From: Peribolospora baueri | Taxonomy: Eukaryota; Basidiomycota; Peribolosporomycetes; Peribolosporales; Peribolosporaceae | Assembly: GCA_029717555.1 (NCBI GenBank) | Contig: JAMDHS010000004.1 | Span: 124,001-188,000, forward strand | Direction of reading: 5' to 3' | DNA: 64,000 bases | Shown here: positions 1 through 10,420 of the stretch, piece by piece | How the letters are laid out: each line of letters opens with the position of its first letter | Position numbering within the stretch: position 1 is the first letter of the stretch | The notes under the pieces: generated by a model | Told to the model about the DNA's origin: nothing | Databases searched by the model: none | What the model saw: only the letters and a program-made list of their open reading frames with translations | Translations under genes and position numbers: made by a program

Positions 1-2856
1 GAGCGTCGTCGTGTCGCCCCGCTTACGCCTTCCACTCCCTCTCGCTTCTCGACTGACTTGGCCTTTCTGCCTTTTACCGCGGCGTAGGTGGGATCGCGGT
101 CCACAGTCGCTCAAGGACTTGTTCAGGAAGCGGCAGTACTGCTTGCCGAGTAACTACAAGTCTAACGGGTTGCCCTCCTGCGAAGAGGTACCGAATTTGG
201 ACATGGAGGTGCTGTAAGTACCCGCTTACTTGACCTTCTCCTCAGACCCGTCGGTGAAATTGGGTGGACCTTGCTTAAGGAGTCGACTAGCCGCTTTGCT
301 TTGTTTGACCCTCCTGTCCCTCCGTCCGCCTTTTGTTTCGTGCAGCAACTACCATCGACCGCTGATGGGAACCTTCCACTGCAAGATCCTCCTCGTCGAT
401 AGACAGGTGGCCCTCGTCAACTCTAACAACATCCAGGATAGGCCCAACCTGGAGGCTTGCGTCCGCCTCGAGGGCGATATCGTCAATTGTGAGTCGATCG
501 TCTTGGCTCGTTCGGGTGCCGAACTCTCCGTCGCACGAAGCGGTGGTATCGTTGACTTTTTTTTGTCGACGCGCAGCCGTGTATGACCACTTCCTTCTCA
601 CATGGGGCAACGAGCCCCAGCCTGCCATGCCATGTATCGCCGACCCCGCACCGGCGCAGCCGCCGCCGGAAGCGTTCGGTCCACTCAACGAGACGCTCCC
701 CAAAATGACCATTGACACCCTCCGCGACGCCGCTCAGAGAGCCCGCGACCGGCTCAACAAGAACGACCGAGAGGCGCACTCGCCCGTCACTCCTTCTCAC
801 CCTAGCCCCCTCAGCGGTTGGCCCAGCTTCCACGGCGCATTCGGCATGAGCGGCGAGGATCAACCCGGTCCCGGCCACGCCCATGATCAAGGACACGGGG
901 CGCAGGGACAAGGACAAGGACAAGGACAAGGACAAGGACAAGGAAGGCTCCACCTTGCGGACGTTGTCGAGGCTGTCATGAAGAGGGGCCAGATGGGCGG
1001 TGGAAGCGCGGGGACGAACAAGAACAGACCCGCCAGCGCGGGGCAGGCCGAGAAGGATGCCGCTAAACCTCTCGCTGTCGCCGTCGAGAAGCTCAAGGCG
1101 GAGGCGAAGCTGGACAAGCCAGCACAGGGTGAAGAGGCAGGTGCTCCCAAGGATGCCACGCCCGCCGTCGAAGGAGGCGAGGACGGCGCTGGAACCGCGT
1201 TTAAAACGGAGACGGAGAAGATCCTCTTCCCACCCCAGCTCGCTCAGGAGTCGTCGGCCGACGGTCCGACTATCGCGACCGACGGGAACGGGAGCAGCGC
1301 CGCCGCGACGCCAGATGTTCGGGTCTTGACCACGACTGGCGAATCGTCCCCCGGCGCTGGCGCCGCGAACGAGGAGGGGGAGGCGTCTCAAAAGGAAAAC
1401 GCCGCGTCTCATCTCTGCGTGCCGTCGTCCACGGACCCTGCGCCCACGGGCCGTGTACGGTCAAGCTCCACCGCCTCGTCCGTGCGCGCCGCCGGGGTGA
1501 CGCCCGGCTCCGAAGCGGTGCAAAACCACCGTCTGAACCTCTCCAAGCATTCGAACGCGAGCGTAGCCGAGCGCTTGGGCCACATCACCCGCTCGCTCAA
1601 CTTTGCCAACAATTCCCCTCTTAAGGGATATATCACCCCGGACGACGAGCAGGTATATAAGCAGGCGGCTGATTTTTGGGATTTTACCCCTTTTGTCTTT
1701 CACCGCCCGCATGCGCCTTTCCCGATGACCTTGGTCAATCGGAGGCCGCACGGCACGCCGGGACATTCGGGTGAGTTTCACGTTCGTCTTATCTCGTGGG
1801 GTTTTTTATTTACCACGATTCTCATCCTCACGTCCCGTTTTTCACTCACAGACATCCGCAACCCACAGGATGCTGCATGGCTCGCGGCGATGCGCTACGC
1901 TCGCAAGGTCATCTTTATCCAATCCCCCACGCTCAACGCGTCGCCTATCAAGGCAGCCGTGCTAAGCGCAGCGAGGAGACACGTCAAAGTCATCCTCTGG
2001 CTCGACCTCGGGTTCAACGACAAGTCGGAGAGCTTGCCCTTCCAAGGCGGCACGAACGAGGAGGTGGTCTCCATGTTCTACAAGACGCTTAGTAAGGAGG
2101 GCAAAGGGGACGAGAAGTATCTCGAGGTGGGTAGGATCGGGGCCAGGCCGGTATCTCGTGCTGCTCGGTTATGCGTGGCAGGCAGCGTGGGCTTGGGTTT
2201 CCGGTCAAAAAGTTCATTCTGTAAATCCCTACTTCGGCTCTCGCACGACAACAGGTGTACTGGTACACCGGCAAGGACATGACCCGACCGCTGAATGCCG
2301 TGCGCAAGCAACGCAATTGGTGAGCCGTCGATTTGCTCGGTGGCTCGAATTTTATGCTCTTCGTGCGTCCTGTCGAACCCTCACCCCGCTCACCGCGTCC
2401 TCTCCGCTCCTTTTGAATAGCCACGTCAAGTTCATGGCCGTCGATGACGAAGTCGGCATCATCGGTAGTGGCAACCAAGACACGCAGGTCAGTAGGACAC
2501 CTCCAGCGCCCACCGCGTCTCCCTCTCCGTTCGCTTACTCCGAGAGCGTCTCTCCGCCCATCCTGGCATCATTCGATTCGCACAGAGCTGGTTCCACAGC
2601 CAAGAGATCAACGTCATGTGCGACTCGAAGCAGATTGTCAAAGAGTGGATAACGGCTTTGCAGAAGAACCAGGTGGGTAGGGTCTCTTTTGGAATGTGAC
2701 ACTCGTCGTCGTGGAGATCATAGCCCCGCTGATGTTCCGGTGGGCCGTTTCCCGCGTCGCGCCCTTCAGAGCACCGGCATTTATGGCAAGGTCGACCAAA
2801 CCGACGGCATCTGGCGAGGCCGGGAAGGCAACGAACGGGCGGACAAAGGCGACTGA
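1..2856 (+). CDS. Phospholipase D-like protein, two HKD motifs (5' end cut by window edge)
   Basis: Partial gene entering from the left. Inferred exons are about 88-214 (or from 1), 346-488, 577-1770, 1852-2126, 2255-2319, 2421-2487, 2586-2672 and 2770-2856. The spliced protein carries two phospholipase D signatures: HCKILLVDRQVALVNSNN in the second exon and HVKFMAVDDEVGIIGSGN near the C-terminus. Both fit HxKx4Dx6(G/N)SxN, the paired catalytic motifs of the PLD superfamily, so a phosphodiesterase or transphosphatidylase acting on phospholipids is likely. A long low-complexity insert, including a QG repeat at 900-946, lies between the motifs in the big third exon. The C-terminus after the second motif includes SWFHSQEINVMCDSK and ends at TGA 2854-2856. 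The substrate and whether it is a membrane-associated lipase or a nuclease-like member cannot be told. A branch-site-like ctgac and an acceptor at 86-87 suggest that bases 1-87 are mostly intron. Confidence 0.85.
900..946 (+). repeat. (GGACAA)n microsatellite inside the PLD-like coding region
   Basis: Tandem hexamer ggacaa, about seven copies, in frame and encoding a Gln-Gly repeat in the linker between the two HKD motifs. Confidence 0.9.
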
Positions 2857-4118
2857 CGTTCTCCGCCGCCGCCGCCGCCGCCGCCGCCTTGTGTTTTGGG
2901 TCCAAATTCTCCTTCTCCTTCTTGTTCTTCTTCGTTCATTTTCATCGCTCCCGTCCTCTATCAAGGGATTCTTCCTTCGCTCCTTTCACCCTCTGCTCGG
3001 CACCCTACGAACACTCGCTCCTTGGAAAAGACTATCCTTCCCCCCTACTCAACCTGGAGTTATTCTTTCAATCAATACCCCTCTGCTTTCCTTGTCCATT
3101 TATCCATCTAACTACCTTGCTCGCCGTGGCTCCAGTTACCGCACCCGCACGTGCTCCCACTCTCCTTCCTTTCCTTTCCTTTGCTGCTCGCTCGCTGGTT
3201 TTGGCCGTCTGTCTATCTCTCGTTCACCGATTTCCAACACCATGTCGTGTCGGCCCAGCGACCCGCATCTAATCCACATTCTTCTCCTTGACTTTCTCGG
3301 TGCGAGGCGAGCTTGGCGTGGCGTAGCGTGGCGTCCCCTCTCCCTAGTCGCGAAAAATGGGCCCCTCCCTCTTGGCCTACGTCCGTCCGTGTAAGCTCAA
3401 AGAGAAGCGAAGCGTCTCGCGCTCAGCCATCGCGTCGCGTCGCGTCGCAAGCAAGCAAACGGAACGAACAGGAAAGAGCGAGGGAGCGAGCACAGAGAGA
3501 GGAGCTGTTGGCGCCGCTCGATCCACCGACGCCGGCGAGGTGCGGGCGGGCGGGGCGGACTTACTACTCTGCTGAGCGAGGAGAGACGCCCCCCGGTCGG
3601 TCTAGACTAGTCGATATTCCTTTCTTCGTCCGGCTGCCCCCGCCCCTCTCCCCCCCACCCCCCATCCGGATTAGACTGCCACGGGTCCCCCCTCCGACGT
3701 CGCTCTCTCGTTGCCGGCGTAGCGGGACGCCCTCGTGGTCATCAAGGTGAAGGACATGACTGTTGGAAGGAACAGAGACATACGATATAGGTCTTGGAGT
3801 CAGCAGTAGTCCAAAGCGGAATGGTCATGATAATGACGATCTCATTCACAAAGGCCTTCCGTGTCAGACAGCGAGCGGGCCAGTGAAGATCGCTCATGCA
3901 CACACGGACGGGATCTGGGCATCCCATCAGGACAGGCACGGATAGATTGATTCCAAAAGGAGACAAAACGAAGTCGCAACACTCGAAGAGGTACGAGTCT
4001 AGACGTAGGGACATCGGAGGGGGCGATGAAGGGAGGATACAGGGCTTCTGGTAATAGACAGCATGGCTCGGCCGCCGGCACTCGTAGCGACCGGGTGGGG
4101 TTACGCACGAATACGCGC
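2857..4118. other. Convergent intergenic region, PLD-like gene and ADP/ATP carrier
   Basis: Presumed 3' UTRs of two converging genes. It holds a GCC triplet run at about 2863-2889, pyrimidine-rich stretches and short gcgtc repeats near 3430. Open frames here are low-complexity and show no recognisable protein. No RNA gene seen. Confidence 0.6.
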
Positions 4119-5597
4119 TTAACCGGAGCCCTTGTAGACCTTGCCGAACATGATCTCTTGGAGCTTGTCGTAGCCGGAAAGGACACCAGCACCGGCGACA
4201 CCACGGAGGCTGAGGGCGAAGAAACAGGGCCGGAAGCGGCGAGTCAGCATGACGAAGCCAAGCCGACACAACTCCCAAGAAACAAGCTCACATGTTAGCG
4301 CCAGCACCCTTGAAGAGGGAGCGGATACCCTCGGCCTTGATGATCTCGGCGGAGGCGTGGAACATGTTGCGGTAGTGGACCTGGTGGACGAAAAGCGAAC
4401 GAGCGGAAGGAAAGGCGGGCTTGAGCGGGCAGGTCCGGCGAAGGAAAAGAAGGACGGACGCACCTTGCCACCGGAGGTCATCATCATACGACGACGGATA
4501 GTGTCAAGAGGGTACGAAGCGAGACCGGCACCGGTAGTGACACCCCAGCCGAGAAGGAAGGAGGCCAAGAAGTTACCCTCAAGAGGGCCCGTGAGAACGA
4601 CGGGCTTGAGCGAGTCGAACATGCCGAACTGTGATGTACGAAGAGGACGGGTCAGCAAGATGGAATCATGACGGGCACGGAGACGGAGAGGCAACACTCA
4701 CGTAGAGACCGCTGATGAAGTAGAGCGAGGCATATGAAGAGAGCGGGCGGAAAAAATAGATTGGTGAGAAGGTCGATTCGTTCGAGCACGCCAAACAGGG
4801 ACAACTCCAACTCACCGGTAGACGATGATGCCGACGACGGAGGGAACGAAGCCACGGTAGAGACCGGCAATACCGTCCGAAGCGAGGGTCTTCCTGTAGA
4901 CGTCGACGAGACCGTTGAACTGACGTTCTCCACCGCCCTTGGCAGCCGACTTGGCGTCGTTGGCGAGACGGGTACGGGCGAAGTCGAGGGAGTAGACGAA
5001 GAGGAGGGACGAGGCACCAGCGGCACCACCAGAGGCGAGGTTGGCGCCGAGCTGCTTGACGTAAGGTGCAGTCTTGGGGACCTTAAACAGGCTCTTGAAG
5101 AAGTCCTTGAAAGCAAAGTTGAGAGCCTGGGTGGGGAAGTAACTGGGTGAAATAAAAGGATGAAGGTAAGCGGGTGGGCTGATGTGGCAAGGAAGCCAGT
5201 GTGAAAAGGCTGCTTACCGGATGACGTTGGCGGTGTTACCCCTCCAGAAGGAGACGAGGCCCTCAGCCTGGTAGGTACGGAGGAAGCAGTCGCCGATGCC
5301 CTTGTAGGGGCGGGCGAGACGGCCCTGCTTGATCATCTCGTCCTGGTTCTGGACGAGGAGCTTGACACGCTCAATCGGGGCGGCAGCCGTCTTGGAGATG
5401 GCGGCGGAGACACCACCCATCATGAAGTCGGCTGGAGCGAACCAAGAAGAGGAGCCAGGTCAGCTACGTGAGCAGCACGGACGAGACGACCTGACGGGCG
5501 GGCCCATCCGGTTGAGCTGGCTGGGTCGCCGCCTGCTGTGTGGATACGCACTGGCGAAGGACTTGAAGTCCTTGGTCTTGATCTTCTCGCCAGACAT
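4119..5597 (-). CDS. AAC: Mitochondrial ADP/ATP carrier (adenine nucleotide translocase)
   Basis: Seven exons: complement of 4119-4209, 4292-4380, 4464-4628, 4702-4711, 4816-5142, 5218-5431 and 5552-5597, total 942 bases and 313 residues, normal for the family. It exchanges cytosolic ADP for matrix ATP across the inner mitochondrial membrane. The three carrier repeats carry PxDxxR-type motifs, and the diagnostic RRRMMM of ADP/ATP carriers lies at about residues 244-249 in exon 5. The N-terminus [14 protein letters not shown] and the C-terminus ending KVYKGSG follow fungal AACs. The start at 5597 is the first ATG and gives the conserved N-terminus. Exon 4 is only 10 bases; it supplies the end of VYRGLY, matching the conserved VYRGLYFGM(Y/F) stretch, so it is needed for the frame. 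The gene points towards the PLD-like gene. Confidence 0.97.
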
Positions 5598-6558
5598 GGC
5601 TGATGAGATGTTTTTGGGAGAAGCGGGAAGGGGAAAAGAGGAAGGGCAGCAGGAAGCGGAGGGAGTGGCGGCTCACTCAGCTCAAGGGGAAGCGAAGAAA
5701 AAAAGAAGGGGGAATGAGTGGGGGTGGTGAAAGAAGGATGGAAGGAGGAGGAGCGACGCCCGTCCGGCAAGAAAACTCTGCCCAGCCCTCTCGACGGCTT
5801 CGGCCGTGTGAAAAATCGGCAAACTACGGGACCCACCGCCGGAGCCACACTGACCGAGCCACGTCGCCGCAGCATCCTCGCCGCAGCCGCAGCCAACCCG
5901 AAGAGCCCGGCCACCGGTCGGCCCGGGCTTTCCTTTTCTTTTCTTTCTTTCGAATCCTTCCACGCCCGTTTTTGTTTTTCTTCTCTAAAAGGCTGGCGGC
6001 GTTCGCGAGCTGTGAACACCTGGAATTCCATGTCTTTCCATTCCCGTCGTCGGATCAGCCAAGGCTGGACGACCTGCTTCCCTTGCCGCAGGCAAATGCG
6101 CTTGCGAACCATATACAGCAATCCACCGAGCCGAGCACTGGCGGCCCTGATGCCACCTTTTTAAGGCGCATGTTAAGATTGCGAGGAAGACAAAGGGAAG
6201 GTATTGATACGGGTTACGATACAGTAAAAGTTCTACGACGCGGTGAAGGAAGGGTATGTATCGCCTGCGCATCCCGCACGTCGACGTCGACGTAAGGCGA
6301 GTTCGGCGGGGCGTGAGCGACACCCCACGCACGGCGCGAGTGCGGCTTGAGCTTCACGAAACGACGACGACGCGGTTCACAACGGCCATCGCATGTTGGA
6401 TCTTCGAAGGGAGAAGAAGGGAAGGGGGAATATAGAAAAAAAAATCGAAAAAGAAACCGACGCGGTCGGAATCATTCTAGCCTTCCGTTCCACCCTTCCA
6501 CTCATCCACATCCACCCCCCCCCCCCCGGTCCGGCTTCTAAGAAGGGAATCTCCGTTT
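5598..6558. other. Upstream region of the ADP/ATP carrier / 3' flank of the kinase
   Basis: About 960 bases without a supported gene. It should contain the carrier promoter and leader; the leader strand is pyrimidine-rich near 5600-5760. A C13 run at 6515-6527 lies just past the kinase stop. Long open frames on both strands are of low complexity and without family resemblance. Confidence 0.5.
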
Positions 6559-9500
6559 TCACCGTTCCGCTTTCGAAACGTCCCCCTGATCGTTGACTTT
6601 CAGCCAGCCCTTGGGACCCGTCCAGCCGTGACGGCCAACGAGGAAACGGTGCTCGCAAACCTCCTCCGCCGTCGGCCGGTCACTCGGCTCGACCTCGAGA
6701 CACCGCTGGACCAAGTCCATCGCATCCTCGAGTCTACCCCCACCGTCCTCGTCGCCCATGTCCGCCCGCTCGCGGTCCTCGGGCGTCAGCGCGGGACTCT
6801 TGGGCAACTCGACACACCGGTCCCGAAGGCTTTGTTCAGCCCTCGAGCCGGGCGCGAGACCGAGGATGGCTTCTTCGCCGTTCCAGAACGGGCACTCGCC
6901 GCAGAGGAGCACGTAACCCACAACGCCGAGAGCCCACACGTCCTGTTCCTTGCCCCCGTACTTTTCCCCGCGTAGAATCTCCGCAGCGGCATAGTCAAGC
7001 GTGCCCGAAAAGGTGTCGAACAGTCGGCCGGGTCGGACGTGGGCCGCCGAGCCAAAGTCGATCAGTTGCAGGTTGCCATGGCCGTCGAGGATGCCTGCAG
7101 GAGGACGGCCGGGGAGAGAGAGTTTTGTCATAAGCGAAGAGCGCATTCAGTGCACGAGCACGAGGGATGAATGGGAAAGAAAGGACGCACAGTTCTCGTC
7201 CTTCACGTCGCGATGGACGATCGAGTTGGCGTGCAAGAACCGGATAGCGTCCGCGATCTGGCCGAACAAGCTCCTAGCGTCCTGCGGCGAGAGGCCGTCG
7301 GGAGCGCTCTCGACATAGTCGAACAAATCCTGGCCGACGCCAAAGCAAGGCATGACGAGGTAATAGAACTCTCGGTCCTCGAAAAAATCGAGCATCTTGC
7401 ACACGTTCGGATGGCCCACCTGGCCGCGCGAGTACACGTCTTCCGACGCCGCCGGGTCCGAGGTGGACGTGACGCCGTGACGGATGCGTGCCGACGACCA
7501 CGGAGGAACCTTGGCTGGGGGAACGTACGGAAGACGTCGTAGCTGATCCATGACGTGAATTTCGATAGGGATGGGCCCTAGGATTCTATGTCGTCGCCAG
7601 CAGTCGGCAAGAATGCGCGACTTGATGATGAATTTGATGATCACTTTTTGCTAGAGAAGGACGAAACGAAGCGAGAACGGAGACGGTCGGTCGGGTCAGA
7701 AGACCGCAAGAGGAACGGTCGTCATCCGCGTCCGCCGTGGCGCCCGAGCGCATACTCACCCCGACCGGTTTACCATCCTTGCCCCTCAACCTGGCTTTCT
7801 TGACGAGCCCATAAGCGCCCTTCCCGACGTCCTCTTCGATGATAAAGTCGGTGATCGACCTCGTCTGACCGTCCGGAAGAAGCGGGTAGTCGGCCGCGAT
7901 GGTCGCCACGGCCGTCTTGCGATCGATGTGGTGCTTGACGCGCTCGCCAGAGTGCGCTCGCGAGCCCGCTTGGTGTTCTTTGCTGACGTCTCGACTCGGC
8001 CGGAGGTCATGGACGGAGGCGGCGTCGAGCGTCACCGCCGTCTCGGCGATCACCCCTGAGTCGGCCCTGGCGTTCAAGTCCGCCTTGGCGACGGCGAGCA
8101 GCGCCTCGCTTGCCGGCGGCCGGGGCCGGTCGCCGTGAGCGGGCACGCCGGTAGACGACACGGCGCCCCTGTGCTCCTCGCCTGCCCTTTCGTCCATCCG
8201 TCCTCCGCGCTTCATTTCCCCTTCGCGCTCGGAGAGCAACAACACGCTGCTCGGACGAGTGTTCCCGCCAAGAGGGCTAGGCGAGACGCTCGTAGCGCCA
8301 CTAGGCGTGCCACTGCCACTGTCCGTCCCGTCGCTACCCTGCCCAAAGGAGAGATTCATGTTTCCGATCGCTTCCCTCACCTCGCGTACCGCTCTCTCCT
8401 CCTCCGCTGTCCGCCCCCCACTCAGCAGTCCGTCCGCTTCGGCGGCCAAGTCCGACGATGTGATCACCGCCCCGCTCGTGTCCAACAGATCGTCCGCGTC
8501 CAGTCCGCGGCTCTCGAGGTCTGCTCGAACAAGCTCTCGCCATTCGGCCGTCGTGGGCGTTCGAAGGACCAGCGACGTCGTCGTCGTGGACCGCTGGGCG
8601 TTGGAGTGAGTCAAGGGCGAGATTCGAGCGAGAGACGAGTAAGGGCTCGAGATGCGCCTGTTCAATATAGACCCTGGCGGTCCTCCTCCTCCCCCTCGCC
8701 GCCCTCCTTCCGACGGCGTGTCCGGCGCGTCGTCGGACCGGGAGGGATGTGGCTCGTCGCCGCCCGATTCGAAGCGCTCTAGGCCGTGGGTCACCAACCT
8801 GAGCGGCACGGCGGCTCCCTGGAGAGTGAATGTGACATCGGCTTCTTCTTCTCTCGACGCGCTCGCGGCGCCATCGGCGAGGGTGCGATTCGGGCTGCTC
8901 TCCTGCGCGCCGCCGCCGCCGCCGCTGCCGTCGACGGTGGTGGTGGACGTCGTGCTCATCGTCAGCCCGCCGTCGGTGCGAGTCAAGACCTGGTGACGCG
9001 AGAGGAGGGGCATGAGCGAGCTGAGCGGGGCCACCTGCGCAAATTGGTGGGGCGGGGCGTGGTGGTGAGGCAGGTGATAGGGAACGTTGGATGGGTATAC
9101 CGACGGCGCGGGCATAGCGCTCGCGCCCTGCCATTCCGCGCATTCGCGACAGCTCGGGCTCGGCGGCTGGCTCTGAGTCAGGCTGACGGGGCTGGCGAGG
9201 GTGGGGCCTCCGTCGTCGAAATCGGGGCTGAGGCGAGCATGGAGGGAAGAGTTGGATCCGGAAGACGGTAAACCTCCGTAGGGCCCGAGCGACGTGAGAT
9301 AGCTGGCGTCACGTGAAGATCGTCTGGAAGAGTGAGCAGAGCTGAACGCCGAGCTCGCGTTGGGATGACCGGCGAGCTGACTCCTCGTCCGCGCCAACAC
9401 GACGCCAGAGTGCCTTCGTGGCAGGGACGGGGCGAATTCGCGCGAGGTCACCTTGCGCCCATGATGGGCCTTGCCATCTTCTCCGTCCGCCGCCGCCGCG

Positions 9501-10420
9501 GCATCGCGCGCTCGGTCCAAAGAGGCGACGTCGACGGAAGGACGACGGAACTGGGACAAGGGAGGCGACGAAACGCGGTCCGGCGAGGGCCCGAGCGAGC
9601 GGGCGCCCGAACGGGATCCTGTGGCGGTCGGCGGGGCGGGAGGCATAATGGCGGGAGAGCGCATGCCTGGGTGGGGCGAGTTTCGGCCGGAGCCGTCGGG
9701 GGAATGGAGGGGCGTGCTGAGGGGTGAAGAGAGTGGAGAGGCGAGGAAGCCCATGGCCAGCGTTGCGTCCAAGTCGCGCTGCTTGCCCTTGAGTCCCGAA
9801 CCGTAGGACCAGCCCGGGTTCGGGCTCGAGGTGCGGGCGTCGGCGACGGCCGTCGTGAAGGGAAAGGCGGAAGCGCCGCTAACGGTGACGAAAGAGTTGC
9901 CGCTGAGGCTTTTGATGCCGGGTACGACCGGCGCGCACGAGCTGGGGGATAGTTCGAGCGTGGAAGGGAGGCCAGCGTTGGAGCGGACGGAGCTGGCGAT
10001 GGCGATAGAGAGAGGGGGTAGCAACTCGCCGCGATCGTTGGACGGCTTGGAGAGAGGTGGGGACCAGAGAGAGCCGGGGCCGTCGGAAGCGAGGCGTCCG
10101 AGGCCGTCTCTGCTCTCGCCGCGCTCGTGTGTTTGTGTCTGGTCTTGGCGGTGTCGAGCGTCAGCGTCGGACGAGGGGGGTGATGTGGACGCCGACGTGG
10201 GCGCGGAGAGATGGGCGGGCGTGGCGAGGCCGCTGGAAGAGGCGCCGAAGCCGGTGATACCACCCACACCGCCGAGCTTGCGGAGGGTCATGCCAGCGCT
10301 CCGGGCCTTCCTCCCATCCTCGTCCTCGGAGCCCGAGGCGGAGAGGAGGCTGCTCCTTGCGCTGCTCTTCGACTCGAGGGAGCCCCGGCCGGCGCGCACG
10401 CCGATCTCCTCGATGGGCAT
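6559..10420 (-). CDS. PAS-kinase-like (Psk/PASK-type) serine/threonine protein kinase
   Basis: Three exons: complement of 6559-7094, 7191-7650 and 7760-10420, 3657 bases and 1218 residues. The first ~850 residues are Ser/Pro/Gly-rich low complexity with many possible phosphosites. The kinase domain covers about residues 855-1195: glycine loop GKGAYG (866-871), VIIKF lysine, HRDVKDEN (1033-1040) and DFGSAA (from 1053). Segments such as FIIKSRIL...LGPIPIEI, DLFDYVE and the TLDYAA activation segment match the PAS kinase catalytic domain (yeast Psk1/Psk2, animal PASK), which couples nutrient state to glycogen, translation and glucose partitioning. I see no PAS sensor domain in the N-terminal part. 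The usual APE motif reads AAE (DYAAAEIL). The start is the first in-frame ATG. Divergent from TEF1. Confidence 0.88.

Noticed and set aside
489-2282. A 597-codon uninterrupted open frame in the PLD-like gene as a one-exon CDS
   Set aside because: It reads through introns at 489-576, 1771-1851 and after 2126; splicing gives the continuous PLD protein with both HKD motifs.
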